Positions 35,223 through 43,368 of a stretch of DNA of 57,326 nucleotides are shown one piece after another. The position numbers were made by a program, and so were the translations under genes. Within the stretch, counting starts at the first letter, position 1. The number at the start of each line of letters is the position of its first letter. The notes under the pieces are model-generated. The model worked only from the letters and a program-made list of their open reading frames with translations. It ran no database searches and was not told the DNA's origin. The stretch lies in the NCBI GenBank assembly GCA_030533385.1, contig JAUNJG010000008.1, positions 1 to 57,326 of the forward strand, written 5' to 3'. The DNA comes from Eubacteriales bacterium (GTDB lineage Bacteria; Bacillota; Clostridia; Lachnospirales; Lachnospiraceae).

Positions 35223-36488
35223 TTATTCCCCGGTTTTTATGGTTACGGTGATGGCTCCTTCCGTCTCCTGCAGCGCCTCTGCCTTTACGGAAATGCTTTC
35301 CATAATACTTGGCACGAATTTTTTATTTGTACGGCTTTCAAACAGAACGGTTTCACCGGCTTTCACCACAATTTTTCCCTCGTCCACAGGACGGCCTACA
35401 CGGAATTTAATTTTCACCATCGGAGTTTTATTTGGATAAACAACGGATGGCACCGTATAGCGCACCGCGCCTGCCGGAACGACTTCCCGGCCTTTTTCTG
35501 CCTCTTTTGCTTCCGCTTTCTTTTTTACATACTCTGCCGCAAACTGTCCGGCATCTTCCGCCTCCCTGGTAACCTGATCCACCAAATCATGGACATGAAG
35601 CACATTTCCACAGGCAAAAATACCCTCTGTGGATGTCTCCAGCGTATTGTCCACCTTCGGCCCGCTGGTTGTCGGATTTAATTCCACGCCTGCCTTTTTG
35701 GACAATTCATTTTCCGGTATTAACCCGATGGATAACAGGAGCGTATCACATGGTATGATTTCTTCGGTTCCCGGAATCGGCTGCAGCTTCTCGTCCACGG
35801 CGGCCACTTCCACCGCCTGCACTCTTTGGGAGCCGATTACTTTCGTCACCGTCGTGCTGAGATGGAGCGGAATGGAAAAATCATCCAGACAATTTTTTAT
35901 GTTACGATACAGGCCGTTGGCATATGGCATCAATTCATAGACGCCCATTACCTTCATGCCCTCCAGAGTCAGCCTTCTTGCCATAATCAGGCCAATATCA
36001 CCGGAGCCTAAAATGACCACCTTGCTTCCCGGACGGAAATTTTCCAGATTGACATAGCGCTGAGCCAGGCCGGCTGTAAAAATACCTGCCGGACGGGTTC
36101 CCGGTATTTTAATCTGCCCCCTCGTTCTCTCCCGGCAGCCCATGGCCAGGACAATGGCTCCCGCTTCAAAAATCTGCATTCCCTTCTCCGTCATGGCGAT
36201 AATCTGCCGTTCCTTTGTCACATCGATAACCATGGTATTAAGGTAACAGGAAATATCGGTTTCTTCCACCATGTCAATATAGCGCTGCGCATATTCCGGC
36301 CCTGTCAGCTCCTCTTTAAATACATGAAGGCCGAATCCGCTGTGAATACATTGATTTAAAATGCCCCCCAGCTCATCATTTCTCTCTAAAACAGCTACTT
36401 TTTCTACGGTTTCCCTTGCCTTTAAGGCTGCCGCCAATCCGGCCGGTCCTCCGCCAATGACTACCACATCGTATTTTTTTGTATTCAT
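35223..36488 (-). CDS. FAD/NAD(P)-binding oxidoreductase, GlpB-position subunit
   Basis: The product has 421 residues and two Rossmann folds: VVIGGGPAGLAAAL at residue 8 for FAD and KVVILGSGDIGLIMARRL near residue 155 for NAD(P). CRERTRG and the late GIFACGNVLHVHDLVD are typical of the pyridine-nucleotide-disulfide family. A C-terminal beta-rich region follows residue 340. It lies 9 bases after the GlpA-like gene and before DUF1667. The set resembles an anaerobic glycerol-3-phosphate dehydrogenase complex in which this subunit passes electrons to NAD or to another carrier. Confidence 0.88.
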   Translation of the reverse strand: MNTKKYDVVVIGGGPAGLAAALKARETVEKVAVLERNDELGGILNQCIHSGFGLHVFKEELTGPEYAQRYIDMVEETDISCYLNTMVIDVTKERQIIAMTEKGMQIFEAGAIVLAMGCRERTRGQIKIPGTRPAGIFTAGLAQRYVNLENFRPGSKVVILGSGDIGLIMARRLTLEGMKVMGVYELMPYANGLYRNIKNCLDDFSIPLHLSTTVTKVIGSQRVQAVEVAAVDEKLQPIPGTEEIIPCDTLLLSIGLIPENELSKKAGVELNPTTSGPKVDNTLETSTEGIFACGNVLHVHDLVDQVTREAEDAGQFAAEYVKKKAEAKEAEKGREVVPAGAVRYTVPSVVYPNKTPMVKIKFRVGRPVDEGKIVVKAGETVLFESRTNKKFVPSIMESISVKAEALQETEGAITVTIKTGE

Positions 36489-36497
36489 TGTTTCACC

Positions 36498-37937
36498 TCA
36501 CCCCTTCACTTTTCCAAACAATACCTGTGCGCCTTTTTCTTCAAATAGGACTTCCTCCTCCGGGATTCCCAGCTCTCTGGACAATATCTGCATCACCTTA
36601 TATTGGCAAAATCCGCTCTGGCAGCGTCCCATTCCTGCCCTTGTCCTCCGTTTTACTCCCTCTACGGTTCTTGCCCCCAGAGTTCTGTGTATGGCCGCCA
36701 CAATTTCTCCCTCCGGTACGGTTTCACACCGGCAGACAATTTTTCCCCACTGAGGATTTTGCAAAATCATGGCATCCTGCTCCTCCAGGCTCATTTCGCT
36801 GAAATCCGGAACCGGCTTCCGGTACGGGTCGTAATCCGGTTTCTCTTTTAAATCCAAACCGGCGTCAGCCAGTAAATCTCTGACATATTCCGCGATGGCA
36901 GGAGAGGAGGCGATGCCCGGCGACTGGATTCCCGCCGCATGGATAAATCCCTTCACAGTATCTGATTCCTTTATATAAAAATCGTTTCCATTGTCAAGAG
37001 CCACCGGCCTCTGCCCTGCAAAGGTACGGATTACCCACCTTTCATCGAAGTCCGGTATGAGCAGCCTGGCTCCCTCTATTAATTCCTCAATTCCTTTCTT
37101 ATCGTTGGTGACATCGTATTTATCCTCCCGCATGGTTGCCGTGGAACCGATGATGCAATTTCCCGATACTGTTGGAATCAGGGCGATTCCCTTTGTGTCC
37201 GGCCCCGGGCACGGGAACATGACGGTGTGAATCGGAACAACCTTGTCCAGCACGCAGAGATTTCCGTGGCGTCCCTGCATTTTAAATTCATGGATTCCCG
37301 CCATGGCCGCCACATCGTCTGCATGGACGCCGGCCGCATTTACTACAAACCTTGTCTCATATTCTTTATCTTCCGTGCATACAAGGAAGTCCTCTTCCCC
37401 TCTTTTTGTAATGCCTCTCACCTTCTGGCAAAGGCCCAGCTCCACGCCGTTATCCATGGCATTTTCCATAAATGCGATGGCGACCTCAAAGGGATCTACC
37501 ATGACAGTGGTATTGGCCAGCAGGGCTCCAAGTGCCTTCGGGTTAATGTGCGGCTCCCTTGCCCGAAGCTGCTCTGCATTGAGCTTCTCCACACCCTCTA
37601 CTCCATTTACTTTTGCATTTTCTAAAAGCTCATCTACTTTTTTCAAATCTCTGTCGGAATATGCCACAACCAGCGTTCCGGTATGGCGGATATGAAATCC
37701 CAGCTCCTTTGATAATCTCGGAAACATTCTGGCTCCCGGAGGATTCAGCTTTGCCTTTAACGTTCCCGGATGCGGGTCATAACCCGGATGGATTACGCCT
37801 CCGTTCTGCTTCGTGGCAGAAATGGCAATGTCCGTCCCTTCCTCCAGCAAAATCGTTTTCAGCTGAAATTTTGCCAGCTCATGGGCAATCGCAGTGCCCG
37901 TGATTCCTCCTCCGATGATTACTACATCATACTTCAT
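36498..37937 (-). CDS. GlpA-like glycerol-3-phosphate dehydrogenase (FAD, [2Fe-2S])
   Basis: The 479-residue product has a DAO-type flavoprotein domain. The dinucleotide-binding motif VVIIGGGITGTAIAHEL is at residue 4, and RFVVNAAGVHADDVA and GIQSPGIASSPA are conserved in this group. A C-terminal BFD-like iron-sulfur module carries four cysteines in CRCETV and GRCQSGFCQ. This is the plan of anaerobic G3P dehydrogenase large subunits, which oxidise G3P to dihydroxyacetone phosphate. It follows glpK and precedes the second flavoprotein and DUF1667. A hairpin leader at 38020-38117 separates it from glpK. An L-2-hydroxyglutarate oxidase-type activity is the main alternative. Confidence 0.88.
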   Translation of the reverse strand: MKYDVVIIGGGITGTAIAHELAKFQLKTILLEEGTDIAISATKQNGGVIHPGYDPHPGTLKAKLNPPGARMFPRLSKELGFHIRHTGTLVVAYSDRDLKKVDELLENAKVNGVEGVEKLNAEQLRAREPHINPKALGALLANTTVMVDPFEVAIAFMENAMDNGVELGLCQKVRGITKRGEEDFLVCTEDKEYETRFVVNAAGVHADDVAAMAGIHEFKMQGRHGNLCVLDKVVPIHTVMFPCPGPDTKGIALIPTVSGNCIIGSTATMREDKYDVTNDKKGIEELIEGARLLIPDFDERWVIRTFAGQRPVALDNGNDFYIKESDTVKGFIHAAGIQSPGIASSPAIAEYVRDLLADAGLDLKEKPDYDPYRKPVPDFSEMSLEEQDAMILQNPQWGKIVCRCETVPEGEIVAAIHRTLGARTVEGVKRRTRAGMGRCQSGFCQYKVMQILSRELGIPEEEVLFEEKGAQVLFGKVKG

Positions 37938-38019
37938 ATCTTGCTCCTTTCTCTTCCTGATCAGGACAAGCCTTTCTCAGCCTCTGCGGCCACAGGTAAT
38001 CTCTTTCCTTTTAATTATG

Positions 38020-38117
38020 AAGAAGGTCCTGCCGACACACGGTAACATTTTTATCTGTTTTGGTATTGTCCGGCAGGACCTTCTTATCACTTGCCCCCGT
38101 TATCTATTTTGTTGTTA
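38020..38117 (-). promoter_or_regulatory. Leader of the GlpA-like gene: hairpin and motifs shared with the glpK leader
   Basis: On the minus strand TAACAACAAAA (38107-38117) is followed after 24 bases by AAGGTCCTGC. That motif lies in a 15-bp perfect stem, AAGAAGGTCCTGCCG with CGGCAGGACCTTCTT (38020-38085), around a 36-base loop. The glpK leader has the same two motifs in the same order. The 3' arm is followed by CATAATT rather than a U-run. It may therefore be a processing or stabilising hairpin, or an atypical GlpP target. GlpP binding is inferred. Confidence 0.55.
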
Positions 38118-38140
38118 CATTTTACTGTGTATGGTAAGCT

Positions 38141-39625
38141 TTACAGCCAGTCTTTACTCTTTTCCACGGCCTTGCACCACTGTTTATAAAGACTTTCTCT
38201 TGTTTCCTCATCCATTTTTGGAGTAAATACCTTATCCGCCTCCCAAAGCTCTTTAATTTCGTCCTCGCTCTTGAAAATTCCACAGCCAAGGCCTGCCAGA
38301 TAGCATGCTCCCAGCGCTGTTGTTTCAATATCCTTCGGACGCACTACGTTACAATTTAAAATGTCTGCCTGGAACTGCATAAGGAAATCATTCTGGGAGG
38401 CACCTCCGTCCACCTTCAGCTCTTTTAATTTGATGCCGGAGTTCCGTTCCATCTCCTCCAGCAAATCTCTTGTCTGATAAGCCATGGATTCCAGGGCGGC
38501 TCTTGCCATCTGCTCCTTCGTTGTTGCGGCTGTGATACCGATGAGCATTCCTCTTGCTCCCGTGTTCCAGTGAGGCGCGCCAAGACCGGTGAAAGCCGGA
38601 ACGAAGAACAATCCTCCGTTATCCGGGATGCTCTCTGCCATTTCTTCTGTCTGGGCTGAGGTTTCCACAATATTCATCTTATCTCTGAGCCACTGCACCA
38701 CCTGGCCTGCAATCAAAATGCTGGCTCCCATGGAATATTTCACCTTTCCGTCTTTGCCCCAAGCCACTGTAAGTAAGCCTTTTTCTGTTTCCGGCGCAGT
38801 GTCTCCCGTGTACATCAGAGGAACCGCGCTGGTTCCATATGTATTTTTTGCCGCACCCTCTTCGAAGCATGCCTGTCCGAACAATGCCGCAGACTGGTCT
38901 CCCGCAATACCTGTAATCGGAATCTCCGCTCCAAAATATTCCGGGTCTGTGTATCCGAAAATTCCAACAGAAGGTTTTATTTCCGGCAGCATACATTTTG
39001 GAATATTCAGCATGGCAAGCAGCTCGTCATCCCATTTTAATTCGTGGGCGTTCATCACCATGCTTCTTGCCGCATTGGAATAATCGGTGGCATGTACTTT
39101 TCCTTTTGTTAAATTGTAAAGAAGCCAGCAGTCAATACTTCCGAATAACAGTTCTCCTTTTTCTGCTCTCTCCTGCGCTCCCTCCACATTATCGAGAATC
39201 CAGCGGATTTTTGAGCCGGAATAGGTCGGGTCAATGACAAGCCCCGTTTTTTGGTTTACCATGTCATTATATCCCTTTTTGATTAAATCAGCACAAATAT
39301 CAGCTGTTCGCCGGCATCCCCATACAATAGTAGGGGCAATTGGCTCTCCCGTTGCCTTATCCCATATAGTCGTTGTCTCCCTCTGGTTCGTGATACCTAT
39401 GGCGGTGATATCTTTTCCGCTTAATCCGGCTTTTTTAATAGCGCTCTGTGCCATTCTCAGGGTAACGTCCCATACAGTTTTTCCATTTTGTTCCCACCAG
39501 CCGGAATTTGGATAAAACTGCTCATACTCTTCATAATCATAAGCGATCATTTTACCCTTTTCATTATAAACAGCTCCTCTTGAACCTGTGGTTCCCTGAT
39601 CCATTACCAAAATATACTTTGCCAT
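38141..39625 (-). CDS. glpK: Glycerol kinase
   Basis: GlpK phosphorylates glycerol to sn-glycerol-3-phosphate with ATP. The 494 residues are of standard length. Typical motifs are YILVMDQGTTGSRGAVYN, GITNQRETTTIWDKATGEP with IVWGCRRTAD, GIAGDQSAALFGQACF, and KELKVDGGASQNDFLMQFQAD with GACYLAGLG near the C-terminus. ATG 39625 follows AGAGGAGG at good spacing. An intrinsic terminator in its leader (39729-39777) implies control by antitermination through GlpP. No glycerol facilitator gene is in the window. Confidence 0.97.
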   Translation of the reverse strand: MAKYILVMDQGTTGSRGAVYNEKGKMIAYDYEEYEQFYPNSGWWEQNGKTVWDVTLRMAQSAIKKAGLSGKDITAIGITNQRETTTIWDKATGEPIAPTIVWGCRRTADICADLIKKGYNDMVNQKTGLVIDPTYSGSKIRWILDNVEGAQERAEKGELLFGSIDCWLLYNLTKGKVHATDYSNAARSMVMNAHELKWDDELLAMLNIPKCMLPEIKPSVGIFGYTDPEYFGAEIPITGIAGDQSAALFGQACFEEGAAKNTYGTSAVPLMYTGDTAPETEKGLLTVAWGKDGKVKYSMGASILIAGQVVQWLRDKMNIVETSAQTEEMAESIPDNGGLFFVPAFTGLGAPHWNTGARGMLIGITAATTKEQMARAALESMAYQTRDLLEEMERNSGIKLKELKVDGGASQNDFLMQFQADILNCNVVRPKDIETTALGACYLAGLGCGIFKSEDEIKELWEADKVFTPKMDEETRESLYKQWCKAVEKSKDWL

Positions 39626-39728
39626 TTTGTAACCTCCTCTTTTTATATTGTTATCAGGCAAAATTCTTTTATTTTGCTGATTAGATTTCTTCTAAAATCA
39701 GGCTGCCAAATTTTCTCCGGTAAAAAAG

Positions 39729-39777
39729 AAGCCCTGCTTAATAAGACCGTACCCACGGCCTTATTAAGCAGGACCTT
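39729..39777 (-). terminator. Leader terminator of glpK (candidate GlpP target)
   Basis: On the minus strand AAGGTCCTGCTTAATAAG pairs with CTTATTAAGCAGGGCTT around a 14-base loop (which has its own short stem) and is followed by CTTTTTT. It lies 104 bases upstream of the glpK ATG, so full-length transcription needs readthrough. TAACAACAAAA sits upstream at 39796-39806. Both this motif and AAGGTCCTGC recur before the GlpA-like gene. The same hairpin could instead simply end the dhaL transcript. Confidence 0.75.
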
Positions 39778-39899
39778 AACTCTTTCCTACACAGCTTTTG
39801 TTGTTAATTGTAACAGCTCCACCCACACTTCCCCTGACGGTTAAAATCATATAAATATGCTTCATCCTACTGAAAGTATGGCTGAACTATCCTATGGCT

Positions 39900-40553
39900 T
39901 TATACATCCGGCATGTCATTATAGAATATTTCTAAAATCTCTGCGGCGGATGCTGCGCCAGGGTCTAAATGTCCAATGGCACGCTCTCCCAGCCTCATGG
40001 CACGTCCTTTCGTTGCCACAATATTCCTGGTGGACTCCAGTCCTTCTTTGCCCGCTTCCACAGCCTTTGCCATGGCTTCCTTCGCCGGGGTTCCCTTTTC
40101 ATATTCTGCCTTCATGGTTTCAACAGCAGGAACAAAGGTATCCAGCATGGTTTTTTCTCCGGTTGTGGATTTTCCCCGTTTTTTGATAATGGCAACTCCA
40201 GTCTCCATCATCTCAATAAACTCTGCAAAGGTTGCCCCTTCTTCCGGCCCCTTCTTTTTAATCGGAAGTCCGAATTTCATAAAAAAGCTTCCGTAAAGAG
40301 GTCCTGAAGAGCCTCCCACCTTATCAAGAAGAGCAGTCCCAACGTTTTTGTAGAAATCTTTCACACTCAGTTCTTTCCACGCTTCGATATTTTTATTGAC
40401 CTCGCGAAAGCCAATGGAAAGATTCATTCCATGGTCACCATCTCCGATGGCGGAATCCAGCTCCGTAAAGTACTCTTTTCTGTTTTCTGCCAAAACAATT
40501 AAGTCTCTGATTACCTGAACAAAATATTCCTTCTCTAATATATACTCTTTCAT
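39900..40553 (-). CDS. dhaL: Dihydroxyacetone kinase subunit DhaL
   Basis: DhaL is the ADP-binding subunit of the PTS-dependent dihydroxyacetone kinase. It passes phosphate from DhaM to dihydroxyacetone bound on DhaK. The signature metal-nucleotide motif is LDSAIGDGDHGMNLSIGF (residues about 29-45), with GGSSGPLYGSFF and DPGAASAAEI later. At 217 residues it is complete. It lies 67 bases after dhaK. A structured leader separates it from glpK. Confidence 0.95.
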   Translation of the reverse strand: MKEYILEKEYFVQVIRDLIVLAENRKEYFTELDSAIGDGDHGMNLSIGFREVNKNIEAWKELSVKDFYKNVGTALLDKVGGSSGPLYGSFFMKFGLPIKKKGPEEGATFAEFIEMMETGVAIIKKRGKSTTGEKTMLDTFVPAVETMKAEYEKGTPAKEAMAKAVEAGKEGLESTRNIVATKGRAMRLGERAIGHLDPGAASAAEILEIFYNDMPDV

Positions 40554-40620
40554 TATTATCGCCTTTATTTATTAGATGGCTGTCTTTTTCAATCTATGAT
40601 GACAGCAGACTCATTGATGA

Positions 40621-41637
40621 TTATTTCTGAGTAAAGTATGGAGTGTCACAAGGTGCATCCATCAATTCTTTTAACTCATCATCCAGCTTCATCAAAGTGA
40701 CTGACATTCCTGCCATATCCATGGAACATGCAAATGGGCCAACCAAAGCTTTGTATACCTTGATGCCTTTTTCTTCCAGAACCTGCGCCACTCTGCGGTA
40801 GCAGATATGTAAGTCAATCAGCGGCGTTGCGCCAAGACTATTGACCAGAACATAAACCTCGTCGCCTTCTACAAAAGGAAGATCTTTGATAATTGGCTCC
40901 ATAATCTCGTCGATTACCTTATCAGCCGTATCAATTTTTCCTCTTCTTACGCCAGGTTCTCCGTGGATACCCATACCGATTTCCATATCGCCGTCTTCCA
41001 TATCAAAGATAGGGCCACCCTTGGAAGGAAGTGTAGCGGAGGACATAGCTACGCCCATGGAACGGGTATTGGCATTTGCTTTTTCTGCCGCAGCCACTAC
41101 CTCATCCAAATCAGCGCCTGTGGCAGCTTTTGCTCCGGCTACCTTAAATACGAAAAAGTCGCCTGCAATTCCACGTCTGTCCGGAATATTGTCAGAAGAA
41201 ACCACGTCGTCTGTTACCAGTACAGTTTCCACTCTGATATCATCTTCCTCGTCTGCTTTTTCCGCACCCATATCAAAGTTCATCACGTCACCGGCGTAGT
41301 TACCATACAAATAAATACAGCCTTTTCCGTTATCGCAAGCCTTCGCAGCAGCATAGCAAGGATCCGGGGATGGCGAAGTATTGATGTTTCCAATCACAAC
41401 TCCGTCGGCAAAATCTTCTCCCACATATCCGATAAACAGAGGTTCGTGCCCGGAACCGCCGCCGATAATGACACCAACCTTATCTTTGGTGCCGGCATCC
41501 TTTGCCACCACAACACGGCCCTGCGCTTCTTCCAAATCGCACATTTTTACATAATCTTTATGTGCCCCCACATAGCCTTCAATCATCTCTTCTACCACAT
41601 CGTAAGGATCATTAAACAATCTTTTAATTTTGGCCAT
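40621..41637 (-). CDS. dhaK: Dihydroxyacetone kinase subunit DhaK
   Basis: DhaK binds dihydroxyacetone covalently through a histidine hemiaminal and receives phosphate from DhaL. VIIGGGSGHEPLFIGYVGED is the conserved N-terminal motif. GNYAGDVMNFDMGAE and GIHGEPGVRRG (the latter containing the substrate His) are clear. The 338 residues are typical. AGGAGG precedes ATG 41637 by eight bases. It is between dhaM and dhaL, but a leader of about 218 bases with a CAGAGA/TCTCTG hairpin (41704-41723) separates it from dhaM. Confidence 0.96.
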   Translation of the reverse strand: MAKIKRLFNDPYDVVEEMIEGYVGAHKDYVKMCDLEEAQGRVVVAKDAGTKDKVGVIIGGGSGHEPLFIGYVGEDFADGVVIGNINTSPSPDPCYAAAKACDNGKGCIYLYGNYAGDVMNFDMGAEKADEEDDIRVETVLVTDDVVSSDNIPDRRGIAGDFFVFKVAGAKAATGADLDEVVAAAEKANANTRSMGVAMSSATLPSKGGPIFDMEDGDMEIGMGIHGEPGVRRGKIDTADKVIDEIMEPIIKDLPFVEGDEVYVLVNSLGATPLIDLHICYRRVAQVLEEKGIKVYKALVGPFACSMDMAGMSVTLMKLDDELKELMDAPCDTPYFTQK

Positions 41638-41855
41638 GACAATTACCTCCTGAAATCATACATATAAAAGCCATATAGTTGAAACCTCTCTCAGAGCGTA
41701 CATCAGAGAAAAAGTTCTCTCTGGTTCAGGGTGACACGCACTCACACGCCCTTTTCTGAGGTAGGTATCCCTTCTCGTCTGCTGTATTATCACTATTTGA
41801 TATTTCCCTGACGTCTCTGCTTTCCGAAACAATCAGAAAAACGGGACAATCATCA
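41638..41855 (-). other. Structured leader between dhaM and dhaK
   Basis: The 218 bases hold at least one stable hairpin, CAGAGA with TCTCTG (41704-41723), followed on the minus strand by CTCTGAGAGAGG, which could pair with it alternatively. I cannot match it to a known riboswitch. No open frame of note is seen. Confidence 0.35.
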
Positions 41856-42254
41856 TCAAAGTTTATGTGTATTCCTTGCCTCCTCAGATATGCGAATCAC
41901 CTCATCGACATCATCTGATATCGTAGCCTGAACCACTCCTGCCAGCGCACCCTCCACCAAAGGTGCATCTACAAGCTGTACCTTATCTGCCAAATCTTCA
42001 TCTATGATATCCATGGCGGTCTCCGCACTCAAAATAGAACTCCCTAAATCCGCATACACGAGAATGTGATCGCAATCTTCCATGGATTCAATCGCTTTCT
42101 GGATTCGGATGGCGCTTGTTCCAATCCTTCCCCCGTCTGCTCCTCCCGCAGCCTCAACCGGAACCGAACCATCGTTCATCTCATTTACAAGCTCCTTTAA
42201 TCCTTTTGCTATGTACTCACTGTGAGACACAAGCACAACGCCTATTTTCGCCAT
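41856..42254 (-). CDS. dhaM: Dihydroxyacetone kinase phosphoryl donor subunit DhaM (EIIA-type)
   Basis: The 132-residue product has only the EIIA-Man-like domain that takes phosphate from HPr and gives it to DhaL. The N-terminus IGVVLVSHSEYIAKGLKEL contains the phosphorylated His (His11). Later, VYADLGSSILSAETA and LVDAPLVEGALAGV are typical of DhaM. ATG 42254 is used, with AAAGGA about ten bases upstream. The frame extends to 42332 without a better start. The HPr- and EI-like domains of the E. coli protein are absent, as is common in Firmicutes. Confidence 0.94.
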   Translation of the reverse strand: MAKIGVVLVSHSEYIAKGLKELVNEMNDGSVPVEAAGGADGGRIGTSAIRIQKAIESMEDCDHILVYADLGSSILSAETAMDIIDEDLADKVQLVDAPLVEGALAGVVQATISDDVDEVIRISEEARNTHKL

Positions 42255-42563
42255 AAGAGATATGTCCTTTCTGCCAACCATGTCACACACGACAGGCATT
42301 TGCATTTTATTTGACTGTCCATTATTAACCAACGTTTTTTTAATTGTTACAACTCCATAGTTATTTTATCCTATTATTTTAAAAAATTCAAGATATTTAT
42401 GACCATTATATACAAAACCAAAGATGGCATAGCCAAATCATTACTTTTTCCATGCGTCTGATAATAGACAACCTCCAATGAAAACTCCCTTACAGAAAAA
42501 AGTCTGTTATCAGACATTTGTCGTTCTGTTCTCTTTCATGAACACCCCGGAACTGTAAACTGC
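42255..42563 (-). promoter_or_regulatory. Intergenic region with dhaM promoter and an inverted repeat
   Basis: On the minus strand TTGAAT (42386-42391) lies 17 bases before TAAAAT (42363-42368), a good promoter about 110 bases before the dhaM ATG. Between it and tpiA, GTCTGATAA and TTATCAGAC form a 9-bp inverted repeat with a long loop (42456-42515). It may be the end of the tpiA transcript, though the U-run is misplaced. Confidence 0.55.
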
Positions 42564-43340
42564 TTACCGACTTTCCTGTAAAACGTCCCGGATGATTTTA
42601 TTGAAATTATCCGCATTCCATGCAGAACGTCCGATAAACAATCCGTCAATATGTTCCATCTTGCTAAGACCCACCGCATTTTCCGGATTGACGCTTCCTC
42701 CATAAAGAACCGGAATTTCGGTGCCTTCTTCCCCAAATAATTCTTTGAGTGTCTCTTTAATCACAATATGAATTTCTTCTGCATATTCTTTGGTGGCAGG
42801 TTTTCCATTGACCCCAATGGCCCACACCGGCTCGTAAGCAACCCAAAGCTTTTTTGTCATTTCTTTTGTCACGCCATACAATCCTTTTTTCAATTGAATC
42901 CGAATCGTCTCCGCAGAAATTCCATATTCTTTTTCTTCTTCTGTTTCGCCCACACATAAAAGGGTGGTAAAATCATGACGCAAAGCACAAAGCACTTTTT
43001 TATTTTCCTCTTCATCCGTCTCACCAAGGACATGTCTTCTCTCAGAATGACCAATCATGACCAGATCTGTTCCGACTTCCTGAAGCATCAGAGGAGAGAT
43101 TTCCCCGGTAAACTGCCCCTGTTCTTCCCAACCCATATTCTGTGCCCCTATCATCAGCAACTCTTCATCCTTTGTCTCGTTGGCATCTTTTAGGGTTGTG
43201 TAGGAAGGGATAACAAAAAGGGTAATTTTCTCACGGCTGATGTCCTTCGTCGCCTCCTGAAGAGACTTCACAAACTCTACCGTATCTTTGATGGTCTTAT
43301 ACATTTTCGTGTTCGTTCCAAAATAAAACCTTTTCTTCAT
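42564..43340 (-). CDS. tpiA: Triosephosphate isomerase (divergent paralogue type)
   Basis: The 258-residue TIM barrel has catalytic residues in place: Lys12 in GTNTKMYKT, His98 in IGHSERRHVLGE and Glu169 in VAYEPVWAIG, with the phosphate loop YGGSVNPENA. The first motif deviates from the usual NWKMN, with Trp replaced by Thr. Such variants are often second copies tied to glycerol, dihydroxyacetone or tetritol pathways. It would interconvert DHAP from the Dha/Glp routes with GAP. A tetrulose-phosphate isomerase activity is an alternative. It begins 28 bases after the lipoprotein gene at 43369. Confidence 0.9.
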   Translation of the reverse strand: MKKRFYFGTNTKMYKTIKDTVEFVKSLQEATKDISREKITLFVIPSYTTLKDANETKDEELLMIGAQNMGWEEQGQFTGEISPLMLQEVGTDLVMIGHSERRHVLGETDEEENKKVLCALRHDFTTLLCVGETEEEKEYGISAETIRIQLKKGLYGVTKEMTKKLWVAYEPVWAIGVNGKPATKEYAEEIHIVIKETLKELFGEEGTEIPVLYGGSVNPENAVGLSKMEHIDGLFIGRSAWNADNFNKIIRDVLQESR

Positions 43341-43368
43341 GGAATGGAAACCCTCCTCTGATTATAAA

